Assembly: GCA_018650445.1 (NCBI GenBank)
Contig: JABIFX010000023.1
Span: 1 to 64,000, forward strand
From: Fidelibacterota bacterium
GTDB lineage: Bacteria; Fidelibacterota; UBA8477; JABMPR01
Direction: 5' to 3'
DNA length: 64,000 nucleotides
Under the pieces are notes generated by a model. That model saw only the letters and a program-made list of their open reading frames with translations, did not search any database and was not told where the DNA came from. Positions 55,724-64,000 of the stretch are shown piece after piece (the first letter of the stretch is position 1; every line of letters starts with the position of its first letter). Position numbers and translations under genes: made by a program.

Positions 55724-56818
55724 ATGACAATAAAGCCCTATCATTTCCTTAGTCTACTGTTACTGGCAATAATGCTGGTAGCCTGTTATCATCAATCAGT
55801 TTTACCAGAGGCATCTCCTGCGATTTCAACTGAGCAGATGTCTACCGATAGCACATCCTCATCAAAAGAATCGCCCTTCGTGAAACGTACTTTCTCACCC
55901 TACCTCGGTGAGCAATGGATCGGGAAAGCAATCTCTTATGGCTGTTATCGTAAGGGTCAGGCTCCTGGCGTTAAGGATCCAAGTGAAGCTGAGATTCTTG
56001 AAGACCTCAACATCCTCAAAGAACACTGGAATCTCATTCGAGTTTATGGAGCTGATGATGCAGCGGAGCGTGTGTTGAAAGTGATACACGAGAATCAGCT
56101 GCCTATCAGGCTTATGCTAGGTATCTGGCTTGAGAATGAAACAAAACGTCCTGAGCGCAAAGCAGAGAACCTTGAACAGATCAACCGGGGCATTGCATTG
56201 GCCAACCAATATCCCGTTGAAGTGATCGCTATTAATGTAGGCAATGAGTCCCAAGTGGAGTGGTCCTGGCATCATATGGAAATGGATGTTTTGATTCAAT
56301 ATATCCGCATGGTCCGCCAGAATACCAAACAGCCCATCACCACATCAGACGATTATAATTTCTGGAACAAACCAAAGAGTCAAACCGTGTCTGATGAAAT
56401 TGATTTTATCGCGCTCCATGCCTATGCCCTCTGGAATGGTCAGCTATTGGATTATGCAATGACCTGGACTGATAGCGTATTTAAGGACATCAAATCCAGA
56501 CATCCCCATCAGGATATTGCCCTCACAGAGACAGGTTGGGCCACTACCTATAATCCAACCAAAATGGGACCTGGCGAGCAGGGCTCATTGATCAAAGGAA
56601 AAGTCGGCGTCGCCGAACAACAACAATTCATTACGGAATTTTGGGTCTGGGCTGAAGCCAACAAGGTCACAACCTTCCTCTTTGAGGCTTTTGATGAGCC
56701 CTGGAAAGGTGGCGGTGAGCAATCCGGCCCAGACGAAGTAGAAAAACATTGGGGCATCTTTTATGAAGATCGCAGCCCCAAACAATCTTTTATCAATTAT
56801 CTCGCTGAAGGCGAGTAA
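55724..56818 (+). CDS. GH17 beta-1,3-glucanase-type lipoprotein
   Basis: A 364-residue protein with lipobox MLVAC (Cys21), then a Ser/Thr-rich tether and a compact GH17 TIM barrel. Seen: AISYGCYRKGQAPG, NLIRVYGADDAAERVL, acid/base E175 in VIAINVGNESQV, FIALHAYALWNG, nucleophile E269 in IALTETGWATT, and FEAFDEPWKGGG. Bacterial GH17 proteins cut beta-1,3-glucan, some acting exo or as transglycosylases; marine members act on short laminarin oligosaccharides. Anchored in the envelope, it would work on products of the GH16 enzymes. It lies 11 nt after the cytoplasmic GH3 and 112 nt before the next surface protein. Confidence 0.9.
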   Translation: MTIKPYHFLSLLLLAIMLVACYHQSVLPEASPAISTEQMSTDSTSSSKESPFVKRTFSPYLGEQWIGKAISYGCYRKGQAPGVKDPSEAEILEDLNILKEHWNLIRVYGADDAAERVLKVIHENQLPIRLMLGIWLENETKRPERKAENLEQINRGIALANQYPVEVIAINVGNESQVEWSWHHMEMDVLIQYIRMVRQNTKQPITTSDDYNFWNKPKSQTVSDEIDFIALHAYALWNGQLLDYAMTWTDSVFKDIKSRHPHQDIALTETGWATTYNPTKMGPGEQGSLIKGKVGVAEQQQFITEFWVWAEANKVTTFLFEAFDEPWKGGGEQSGPDEVEKHWGIFYEDRSPKQSFINYLAEGE

Positions 56819-56930
56819 AAATCAGAATATCCATTGCGAGGCAATGATCTACAATCTCCAGGAAGGGAGTGTAAGACACATTGGGTAACAAGCGATATTT
56901 AAGGTTAACAAACACAATAATGGAGAAAAC

Positions 56931-59900
56931 ATGAAACATGAAATGATCCAAAAAATCGTTTTAGCTTGCTTGATATCCATGGTCAGCGTGGGCTTTGCCC
57001 AGGTCGCTCCCATTGATTTTGAGACAGAAGGCAACGGTGCCGATTGGAGCTGGACTCCTTTTGAAAATGATTCTAACCCCCCTGTAGGCATTGTAGCGAA
57101 CCCAGATCAAACGGGAATCAATACTTCAGCCACTGTGGCTTCTTTTACGGCCCTGACCACAGGACAACCCTGGGCTGGCTTTGAATCCCTACATGGTGCA
57201 GGTATTGGACCCTTCAGTTTTGATGTGACCAATAGCACTGTTAAGGTCATGGTCTATAAATCCGTCATCAGTGATGTCGGTGTCAAATTTGCCGAGGCCA
57301 GTGGTGAAGCTCAACCTGAGGTGAAGGTTGCCAATACCGTTATCGACCAGTGGGAAGAACTGACCTTTGATCTTTCAGGTAGCATAGGTGCTGGAATTAC
57401 CGGTATCGTTGATCAGATCATCATTTTCCCTGACTTCGATCTCGCAGGTCGTACGACTGATAATACGGTCTACATTGATAATGTCACCTTTAGTGGTGAA
57501 GAACTCCCACCAGGACCAGCAGCACACGCTCCAGTACCTACAGCACCAGCAGATGATGTCATCTCTGTCTTTAGTGACAGCTATGAGAACATCGCTGGAA
57601 CCAACTTCTACCCAGGTTGGGGTCAGGCGACTGTTGCATCAGAAGTCTTGATTGAGGGCAATAATACATTGCTTTATTCTGGATTGAATTACCAGGGAAT
57701 CGAATTGGGCAGTGCCCAGGATCTGACTGGAATGGAAAACCTTCACGTTGATTTCTGGAGTGAAAATGCCACCGCTTTGCAGGTTTTCCTCATCAGCCAA
57801 TCCTCTGGAGAACAACCTTACACTTTTACCGTAACCAATGATGCCTGGGTAAGTGTAGATATTCCCCTCACCACATACTCAGACCTCGGTCTGGCACTCA
57901 CCGATATCCACCAACTGAAATTCGTGGGTGATGGCGATGTCTATCTGGACAATCTTTATTTTCTTGGTGAGGTAATAGTTGTCGAGGAAGGACCCAACGC
58001 CCCTATCGATTTTGAAGTTGATGGCTATGGTGCAGAGTGGACCTGGACAGCTTTTGAGAATGATTCCAATCCCCCATTGACTATTGTGGCTAATCCCAGC
58101 GCAACAGGATTGAATGTTTCAGATTCCGTCGCTTCCTTTACGACTCTGACAACAGGTCAACCCTGGGCCGGTGTTGAATCACAACATGGTGCAGATATTG
58201 GTACTTTCAACCTGGACGCCAGCAATAGCATGGTCAAGATCATGGTCTACAAGCCTGTGATCAGTGATGTTGGAATCAAATTTTCCAAACCTGATGGCTG
58301 GTCAATGGGCGAACTTAAAGTTGCCAATACCGTCATCAATGAGTGGGAAGAACTTACCTTCGACTTTTCAAGTCAAATGCAGGAAGGTTATGATCAGATC
58401 GTTGTATTTCCAGATTTTGACCTGGCTGGAAGAGCAGCAGACAATACCTGTTATTTCGATAACATCACATTTTCTGAGCAGGAACTCCTCCCAGGACCTA
58501 CAGCACCTGCTCCAGTACCAACTGCAGCTGCAGCTGATGTGAGCTCAATCTTCAGTGATACTTATACCAATATCGCCGGAACCAACTTCTATCCAGGCTG
58601 GGGTCAAGCAACGATTGTGACTGAAGTACTGATTGAAGGCAATAATACCCTTCTATATTCAGGTCTGGACTACCAGGGCATCGAATTGGGTGCTCCCCAG
58701 GATGTATCCGGCATGGAATCACTCCATCTTGATTTCTGGAGTGCTAACTCTACTGCTCTGGAAGTATTCCTGATTAGCCAGACCACAGGCGAACGTACCT
58801 ATGCTCTGACTGTGACCAATGATAGCTGGGTAAGTGTTGATATCCCCCTGAGTGCCTATACGGATCAAGGTCTAGCCACCACTGATGTCTTCCAGCTCAA
58901 GATTGTTGGTAATGGCGATGTTTATCTGGATAACCTGTACTTCGAAGGTGAAGTAATTGTCATTACTGAGCCAACTGTCGCTGCACCTACACCTGTCTTT
59001 GATGCTGCAGATGTGGTTTCCCTATTCAGTAATGCTTACACCGATGTGTTGGTGGATACCTGGTCAGCCGATTGGGATGTTGCTGATGTCGCTGATCTCC
59101 AGATTGCTGGAGATGATGTAAAACTCTATACTGGTCTGAGCTATGCTGGCATAGAAGCAGGATCACAACCTATAGATGCCTCTGCAATGAACCATTTCCA
59201 TATGGATATCTGGACCCCGGATCCAACTACTGATCCAGCTGCATTCCGAGTGAAATTAGTAGATTTTGGCCCTGATGGTGCATATGATGGTGGTGATGAC
59301 GCAGAACATGAACTGACCTTTGTGGCTCCACTGCTCATGACCGGCAGTTGGGTAGGTATTGATGTTCCCATGAGTGCGTTTGTCGGATTGACAACACAAT
59401 CCAATATTGCTCAAATTATCATCTCAGGTGATCCTAACACCATCTACATGGACAACATGTATTTCTACTCTGCTCCTATTATACCGACTGAACCTGAATC
59501 TGCAGCTCCAACACCTACAGCGGATGCAGTAAATGTCATCTCTCTATTCAGCAATGCCTATACTGATGTCACTGTAGACACCTGGTCAGCTGATTGGGAT
59601 GCAGCAGATGTGGCTGATATCCAAATTGTTGGGGATGATGTCAAACTGTATACCAATCTCAGCTTTGCCGGGATTGAGTTTACCTCCCAGACGGTCGATG
59701 CCACAAATATGACCCATTTTCATATGGATATCTGGACACCTGATCCAACTGTTGATCCAGCTGTCTTTAAGGTGAAGTTGGTTGACTTTGGTGCTGATGG
59801 TGCCTGGAGTGGTGGCGATGATGTTGAGCATGAATTAACATTCAATGCTGCAGCTACCCCAGCACTTGTAACAGGTAGCTGGATCAGTTTCGACATACCA

Positions 59901-60305
59901 CTTGCTGACTTCGCTGGAATGACGACAAGGGGCCATCTAGCCCAGATGATCATCTCTGGTGATCCCAATACAGTCTATGTTGACAATATCTATTTCTATT
60001 CAAATACAACTGGTGTAGAGGATAAGACAAATCTAACGCCCAGCACCTTTGTGCTTGAACAGAATTTCCCCAATCCTTTTAACCCTTCAACATCCATCCG
60101 TTTCAGTCTGATTGAATCCGCGCATGTAGTCCTGAGTATCTATAACATAAATGGACAGCAAGTCGCCACCGTGGTGAATGAAACAATGGGTTTGGGAAGC
60201 CATGTGGTATCATTTGATGCTAGTGGTTTAGCAACCGGTAGCTATTTCTATTCATTATCGGCAGGTAGTAATACTGCTGTCAAGAAGATGCTGCTGCTGA
60301 AATAG
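56931..60305 (+). CDS. Repeat-rich carbohydrate-binding surface protein with type IX tail
   Basis: A 1124-residue secreted protein, signal to about residue 24 (ends GFAQ). The architecture is A-B-A-B-C-C-tail. A is about 170 residues (PIDFETEGNGADWSWTPFEND ... VYIDNVTF). B is about 160 residues (VISVFSDSYENIAGTNFYPGWG ... VYLDNLYFLGEV). C is the module found four times in the lipoprotein at 41487 (FHMDIWTPDPT, VKLVDFGPDGAYDGGDDAEHEL). The tail from about 1045 is a sorting domain (LEQNFPNPFNPSTSIRFS ... NINGQQVATVV). There are no catalytic residues. It is probably a surface glucan-binding scaffold that complements the lipoprotein. The start is an ATG with GGAG upstream. A strong terminator follows. 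Confidence 0.82.
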   Translation: MKHEMIQKIVLACLISMVSVGFAQVAPIDFETEGNGADWSWTPFENDSNPPVGIVANPDQTGINTSATVASFTALTTGQPWAGFESLHGAGIGPFSFDVTNSTVKVMVYKSVISDVGVKFAEASGEAQPEVKVANTVIDQWEELTFDLSGSIGAGITGIVDQIIIFPDFDLAGRTTDNTVYIDNVTFSGEELPPGPAAHAPVPTAPADDVISVFSDSYENIAGTNFYPGWGQATVASEVLIEGNNTLLYSGLNYQGIELGSAQDLTGMENLHVDFWSENATALQVFLISQSSGEQPYTFTVTNDAWVSVDIPLTTYSDLGLALTDIHQLKFVGDGDVYLDNLYFLGEVIVVEEGPNAPIDFEVDGYGAEWTWTAFENDSNPPLTIVANPSATGLNVSDSVASFTTLTTGQPWAGVESQHGADIGTFNLDASNSMVKIMVYKPVISDVGIKFSKPDGWSMGELKVANTVINEWEELTFDFSSQMQEGYDQIVVFPDFDLAGRAADNTCYFDNITFSEQELLPGPTAPAPVPTAAAADVSSIFSDTYTNIAGTNFYPGWGQATIVTEVLIEGNNTLLYSGLDYQGIELGAPQDVSGMESLHLDFWSANSTALEVFLISQTTGERTYALTVTNDSWVSVDIPLSAYTDQGLATTDVFQLKIVGNGDVYLDNLYFEGEVIVITEPTVAAPTPVFDAADVVSLFSNAYTDVLVDTWSADWDVADVADLQIAGDDVKLYTGLSYAGIEAGSQPIDASAMNHFHMDIWTPDPTTDPAAFRVKLVDFGPDGAYDGGDDAEHELTFVAPLLMTGSWVGIDVPMSAFVGLTTQSNIAQIIISGDPNTIYMDNMYFYSAPIIPTEPESAAPTPTADAVNVISLFSNAYTDVTVDTWSADWDAADVADIQIVGDDVKLYTNLSFAGIEFTSQTVDATNMTHFHMDIWTPDPTVDPAVFKVKLVDFGADGAWSGGDDVEHELTFNAAATPALVTGSWISFDIPLADFAGMTTRGHLAQMIISGDPNTVYVDNIYFYSNTTGVEDKTNLTPSTFVLEQNFPNPFNPSTSIRFSLIESAHVVLSIYNINGQQVATVVNETMGLGSHVVSFDASGLATGSYFYSLSAGSNTAVKKMLLLK
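57006..58983 (+). repeat. Tandem duplication of a 993-nt A+B module pair
   Basis: Unit 1 runs from 57006 to 57998 and unit 2 from 57999 to about 58983, with the same A then B order. Matching landmarks: ATTGATTTTGAGACAGAAGG / ATCGATTTTGAAGTTGATGG, and GGAACCAACTTCTACCCAGG / GGAACCAACTTCTATCCAGG. Two C modules follow (about 58984-59505 and 59506-60020). Confidence 0.8.
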
Positions 60306-60323
60306 TAAGCTGTACATTAATTG

Positions 60324-60359
60324 TCTCATTGAAATAACTTTATTGTGATTTCAATGAGA
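60324..60359 (+). repeat. 12-bp perfect inverted repeat upstream of terminator
   Basis: TCTCATTGAAAT (60324-60335) and ATTTCAATGAGA (60348-60359) are perfect inverse copies around a 12-nt loop. The repeat lies between the stop of the surface protein and the terminator. It is AT-rich with no T-run, so it may be a regulator site for the next gene or an mRNA 3' protective hairpin. Confidence 0.6.
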
Positions 60360-60369
60360 TAAAGTGATT

Positions 60370-60408
60370 AAAGCCTCAAGTAATCGTCGCATTATTTGGG
60401 GCTTTTTT
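60370..60408 (+). terminator. Intrinsic terminator/attenuator before the last GH16 gene
   Basis: AAAGCCTCAAGTAAT pairs with ATTATTTGGGGCTTT over 15 positions (two G-U pairs) around CGTCGC, followed by six T. It ends 27 nt before the preferred TTG start of the GH16 gene and overlaps the GTG-started ORF in the track, which argues against that start. It ends the surface-protein transcript or attenuates the next gene. Confidence 0.8.
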
Positions 60409-60435
60409 CAGATTAAGTTAATACGGGAGTCAAAA

Positions 60436-63372
60436 TTGAAATGTAAACTGGCAATGATCTTATTCACAACCCTAAGCTTGAATGGGCTACAGGCTCAGGT
60501 TGGCGAACTCATCTGGGAAGAAAATTTTGATCATCTGGATAATTGGACTCCATCAATTGGAAATGGTGCCTGGGGTTGGGGAAATGGTGAGCTGGAATTT
60601 TATCAAAGTCAAAATGTCGAGGTTTCAGAAATACCTGATGAAGCTGGAAATATGGCCTTGCGCATTACTGCACGAGCAGAAAGTGGGTCTTGGATCGTCG
60701 ATCAATGGGGAAATCCCCTCAGCTACACATCAGGAAAGGTTACCAGTAAATCAAAGGTGGCAGTACAGTATGGTTTAATTGAAACACGTGTCAAATTACC
60801 CAACCTTAATTTGGGTGGATGGCCAGCAATCTGGTTATTGGGCGAGTCAAATTATGGCTGGCCTTATAATGGCGAAATGGACATCGTCGAGATGGGTTCT
60901 TCCCAGGGTTTTCGTGATCTGCATGATGGCCACAATGGGGGAAATGGTCTGAATAATTCCAATGTGAATCAGGTGACAGGAGCCAATGCTATTTTCCATG
61001 CAGAATATGCCATTAATCCTGATAATCCCTTAGGCGCAGCAAGTATATCATGGGATCCCGATGATGAGTACTGTCGACCCTATTACAATTATGATGATCC
61101 GCTGGTGGAAAGATTTGTCATCTATCGTTCCTACTGGGATCAGGACAGCCTTCGATTCACAGTAGTTGATGAAGGTATTGAATATGACTTATTTGCGTAC
61201 GCATTCCCCCTGGATAGCCTCTCCTCTGAATTTCAGCAACCCTTCTATTTTATTGCGAACCTGGCTATTGGTGGCGCTTATACAGATGCTTATAATCTAG
61301 GTGATCTAGGCAGTGGTCTACCCATTTCAATGCCCCTGCCTGCTGAGATGTACGTTGATTACATAAGGGTGTATGAATGGAACGGCCAGGGAGAGGTCAG
61401 ACTCGGTCCTCCCTTCCCTGAAAGTGGTTCCTTTGGAATATTCACTGATGAAACCGGAACCAATGGTGGCCTGGAACCTGGAGTGTCTTCAGAAATTTTT
61501 GTCTGGGAAAACACATTAAATGAAGTGTCCATCGCTCCTTATGAAGGCGAGAATGGACTATCCTGGCAAACCACGGGAGAAGGTTGGTTCGGTGCTGGCA
61601 TTATGTCTATCCAACCTTTGAACATGATTAATTTTGGAGAGGGTCATTTAAATTTCAGGATCCAGATTCCAGCCAATATTTCCTTTAAAATCGGAATTAT
61701 TGATGGCTGGGATAATCAAAATTATTTGGAGTTTCCTGCGAATACAACAAGCTACGGCCTCGTTCGAGACGGGCAATGGGGACAAGCATCCATTCCCATT
61801 AGCGAACTCAGAGGAAGTTTTATCGATTTACGGATGTTGAGTTATGCCTTTGTCATCCTCGAGGAAAGCGGTGGAGCCTGTGAATTTGCCCTGGATGATA
61901 TTTATTGGGATGGTGGTGGTATTCCTAACGCCCCCCTGGCCTATGCTGGCCTAAATCAAATAGTTGAAGATCTGGATGGGAATGGAAGCGAAGCAGTCAC
62001 TCTGGATGGCTCAGCCAGTTCAGATCCAGATGGTACCATTGATAGCTATCAATGGACCGTTGCTGACACCCTTCTGGCAAGTGGAGTCAGCCCTACTGTG
62101 AATCTTGAATTAGGTGAACATCACATCACCCTCACCGTGACTGACGATCTTGGGAATAGTGCTTCAGACATAGTTCAAATTACAGTTCTGGATAATTATC
62201 TGCCCCTAGCCCACGCTGGTTCAGATCAAACCCTGATTGATTCGAATAACGACGGACATGAGACCGTGGCGCTGGACGGGACTGCAAGTACGGATTCGGA
62301 TGGTAGTGTCGTCGCATACTCATGGTCTGAAAATGGTAATGTAATTGCCACAGGTGAGCAGGTTTCCCTAGAACTGGCCCTGGGTGTCCATGTCATCACG
62401 CTGACTGTGACTGACAACGACGGTGGTGTTGGAACGGATGCCTTAACCATTCGCGTGAATCCGAATTTTTCCGTATCAGCTCCTGCCATTTACTTCACTC
62501 ATTCTGCTCCCTCCATAGATGAAATAATTGAGCCGACCTGGCTTTATACACCAGGCATGGAGATCAACAATGTGACTGTTGGATCCCGGACTGCAGATTT
62601 TGATGCACAGTGGCGAGCACTGTATGACTTCACCAATCTGTATATTCTAGTTGAAGTGAATGATCACACACTCGTCAATGATTCAAACAATGAGTGGTAC
62701 AATGATGATTGTGTCGAAATATTTATTGATGGTGATAATAGTAGTGGCAGCATGTATGACGGAGTAAATGATTTTCAGTTTGGTTTTCGATGGGCAGATG
62801 AAGAGATAAAAATTGGCAACAATTCAGCCAATAACATGACTGGAATGAACGTCATTCATTACGCTACTGATGTTGGACACAATTTAGAGCTCAGCATCCC
62901 CTGGAATACCATCGGTGTCACACCCAGCGAAGGATACGTAATCGGTTTTGATGTTGCGGTTGATGATGATGACAATGGCGGGACCAGGGAGTGCGCCATC
63001 GCTTCAATTTTCACTGCTGACAATGCCTGGCATAATCCAGGCGTCTTTGGCAACGTGGCACTGATTCAACCCACTGGAATATCCAATGATGGTTCTCACT
63101 TAGTGCCGCCATACTTTCAGTTGTCGCAGAATTTTCCAAACCCCTTTAATCCTCAAACTAGTATTCGTTTCAGTCTGGTAGAAACTGAACGTGTTGACCT
63201 CAGCATTTATAACATTCGAGGGCAAGTTGTTGCCAATTTGGTCGATTGTGTAATGCATGCAGGCGAACACACGATTGCCTTTGATGGCTCTGATTTAGCC
63301 TCAGGGAGCTATTTCTACTCTATCTCTACAGGCTCTCGAACGGCTGTGAGGAAGATGTTGTTAATTAAATAG
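60436..63372 (+). CDS. GH16-PKD-CBM9 multidomain glucanase with type IX tail
   Basis: The track uses a GTG at 60364 inside the terminator. The TTG at 60436 (CGGGAG upstream) gives a clean signal peptide (MKCKLAMILFTTLSLNGLQAQ) and 978 residues. The GH16 domain covers about 25-325, with catalytic E147-M-D149-I-V-E152 (beta-bulge, laminarinase type), IWEENFDHLDNW and GWPAIWLLGESNYG. A jelly-roll-like region of about 180 residues ends CEFALDDIYWDGG. Two PKD domains follow (AVTLDGSASSDPDGTIDSY; TVALDGTASTDSDGSV), then a CBM9-like domain (LYILVEVNDHTLVN, DDCVEIFIDGDNS), then a sorting domain (NFPNPFNPQTSIRFS ... LASGSYFYSI). It is an extracellular polymer-degrading laminarinase candidate. Its promoter was not recognised; it stands alone between two terminators. 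Confidence 0.88.
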   Translation: MKCKLAMILFTTLSLNGLQAQVGELIWEENFDHLDNWTPSIGNGAWGWGNGELEFYQSQNVEVSEIPDEAGNMALRITARAESGSWIVDQWGNPLSYTSGKVTSKSKVAVQYGLIETRVKLPNLNLGGWPAIWLLGESNYGWPYNGEMDIVEMGSSQGFRDLHDGHNGGNGLNNSNVNQVTGANAIFHAEYAINPDNPLGAASISWDPDDEYCRPYYNYDDPLVERFVIYRSYWDQDSLRFTVVDEGIEYDLFAYAFPLDSLSSEFQQPFYFIANLAIGGAYTDAYNLGDLGSGLPISMPLPAEMYVDYIRVYEWNGQGEVRLGPPFPESGSFGIFTDETGTNGGLEPGVSSEIFVWENTLNEVSIAPYEGENGLSWQTTGEGWFGAGIMSIQPLNMINFGEGHLNFRIQIPANISFKIGIIDGWDNQNYLEFPANTTSYGLVRDGQWGQASIPISELRGSFIDLRMLSYAFVILEESGGACEFALDDIYWDGGGIPNAPLAYAGLNQIVEDLDGNGSEAVTLDGSASSDPDGTIDSYQWTVADTLLASGVSPTVNLELGEHHITLTVTDDLGNSASDIVQITVLDNYLPLAHAGSDQTLIDSNNDGHETVALDGTASTDSDGSVVAYSWSENGNVIATGEQVSLELALGVHVITLTVTDNDGGVGTDALTIRVNPNFSVSAPAIYFTHSAPSIDEIIEPTWLYTPGMEINNVTVGSRTADFDAQWRALYDFTNLYILVEVNDHTLVNDSNNEWYNDDCVEIFIDGDNSSGSMYDGVNDFQFGFRWADEEIKIGNNSANNMTGMNVIHYATDVGHNLELSIPWNTIGVTPSEGYVIGFDVAVDDDDNGGTRECAIASIFTADNAWHNPGVFGNVALIQPTGISNDGSHLVPPYFQLSQNFPNPFNPQTSIRFSLVETERVDLSIYNIRGQVVANLVDCVMHAGEHTIAFDGSDLASGSYFYSISTGSRTAVRKMLLIK

Positions 63373-63420
63373 TTGTGGTTCCTACTCCCTGAAGTGGAAC
63401 CTATAGTATCCTATAAAAAG

Positions 63421-63446
63421 CAAAAGCCCTCATATGAGGGCTTTTG
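63421..63446. terminator. Perfect palindromic bidirectional terminator
   Basis: CAAAAGCCCTCATATGAGGGCTTTTG is a 26-bp perfect palindrome with A/T runs on both sides. It lies between the plus-strand GH16 gene and the convergent SSS gene, so it can end transcription from both. A smaller GGTTCC/GGAACC hairpin at 63377-63401 precedes it. Confidence 0.88.
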
Positions 63447-63495
63447 TTATTTATGTCAGGCTGTGCTGTTCTTTTTGCAGCTACTCAGCTAAACC

Positions 63496-64000
63496 CTACC
63501 AGAAGACTGCATATAAGGCTACCAGAATCACACCAATAATCATGGCACTGATGTTAAACACGGGTTCTGTTTGGAAGTATTTTCTGGAAACTGGAATACC
63601 CTTGGGATCGCTGGCACCTTTACCTTCAATCTGGCTAACGATGGCAATGATAATCATGGTGGCAATCCAGACGATCATCATCTGATGCATCCAGGGCATT
63701 GAGGTACCCAGTTTGAGAAGCAAAGCAAGGGGGATAGAAGAAACCGCGCCCCAGATGGCAGCATTGTTTGTGGATTTCTTATAAAATAGCCCCATCATGA
63801 ATACACCCAGAATTCCAGGACTCACCAGACCTGTGTATTCCTGTATGTATTGAAACATTTCCTTTACGGAACCAAGAGTTGGTGCCACCAGTACTGCGAT
63901 AACCAATGCAGCCAGAACCGTTAAGCGTCCAACTTTCACTGTGGTTTTGTCATCAGCATCCTTATTGATGTAGGCACGATAAATATCCATTGTGAAAATA
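63496..64000 (-). CDS. SGLT-type SSS transporter, C-terminal part (N-terminus off window)
   Basis: The minus-strand frame continues through the right edge. The track Met at 63990 is internal, preceded by IFT, giving the family motif FTMDIYRAYINKDA. The visible 168 residues hold the last four or so helices: LTVLAALVIAVLVAPTLGSV, GILGVFMMGLFYKKSTNNAA, the mid-loop SDPKGIPVSRKYF, and the C-terminal helix MIIGVILVALYAVFW. The bulk of the carrier, including the sodium site, is outside the window. It is the third SSS protein here and probably also serves a sugar. It converges on the glucan cluster and ends about 50 nt from the palindromic terminator. Confidence 0.88.
   Translation of the reverse strand, partial: IFTMDIYRAYINKDADDKTTVKVGRLTVLAALVIAVLVAPTLGSVKEMFQYIQEYTGLVSPGILGVFMMGLFYKKSTNNAAIWGAVSSIPLALLLKLGTSMPWMHQMMIVWIATMIIIAIVSQIEGKGASDPKGIPVSRKYFQTEPVFNISAMIIGVILVALYAVFW

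Noticed and set aside
1-64000. CRISPR array, tRNA, rRNA or prophage
   Set aside because: No regularly spaced direct repeats, no cloverleaf with CCA-type end, no phage or transposase genes seen on either strand.

Overview
The window is one large beta-glucan utilisation region from a Gram-negative bacterium of the FCB group. The best fit is Marinimicrobia/Calditrichota-like rather than a classical Bacteroidetes. The reasons are: many secreted proteins end in a type IX-style sorting domain (NPFN motif, then a final K/R-x-x-x-L-K/P tail); a TonB-dependent receptor stands next to a PorV/UPF0164-like protein and a giant FN3 protein, with no SusD in view; there are many lipobox signals; and base composition is moderate. 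This placement is inference, because no rRNA or housekeeping marker is present.

Layout. From 30.6 kb leftwards to base 1 everything is on the minus strand. It starts with a sensing module (membrane-anchored sugar-binding protein, histidine kinase, NtrC-type regulator). A long probable operon follows: SGLT transporter, surface binding protein, TonB receptor, FN3/type IX protein, PorV-like protein, SurA-like chaperone lipoprotein, Fibrobacter-type circularly permuted lichenase (GH16), GH16 laminarinase lipoprotein and GH5-CBM6. Then come an HlyD/VTC/DUF4956 cassette, GH2, a sodium:solute symporter and a GH94 phosphorylase that runs off the left edge. From 31.0 to 63.4 kb everything is on the plus strand: GH3 lipoprotein, CotH-type protein, GH5, a decayed SLC13 fragment, a TIM-barrel/outer-membrane-barrel fusion, a four-repeat glycan-binding-like lipoprotein, a ROK regulator, GH16, a GPH transporter with an inserted periplasmic domain, GH30, a GH149-like phosphorylase, cytoplasmic GH3, GH17, a repeat-rich surface protein and a GH16-PKD-CBM9 protein. 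A perfect palindromic terminator separates these from a convergent, truncated SSS transporter at the right edge.

How it probably works (inference). Surface and lipoprotein GH16, GH17, GH5 and GH30 enzymes cut laminarin-like beta-1,3(1,6)-glucan and mixed-linkage glucan. Repeat-rich binding proteins hold the polymer. Oligosaccharides cross the outer membrane through the TonB receptor and perhaps the barrel of the fusion protein, then the inner membrane through SGLT/GPH carriers. Inside, the GH94 and GH149-like phosphorylases and the cytoplasmic GH3 complete breakdown, saving ATP by phosphorolysis. The SBP-kinase-NtrC module has a sigma-54-like promoter just across the divergent gap, and a ROK repressor sits in the plus-strand cluster, so two layers of sugar-responsive control are likely.

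Most unusual items: the SBP/kinase/NtrC triad with a nearby sigma-54-like site; the glycosidase/outer-membrane-barrel fusion; the GPH carrier with a jelly-roll-like insert; the circularly permuted lichenase; and the SusD-less receptor/PorV/SurA cassette. No tRNA, rRNA, CRISPR array, transposase or phage gene was seen.
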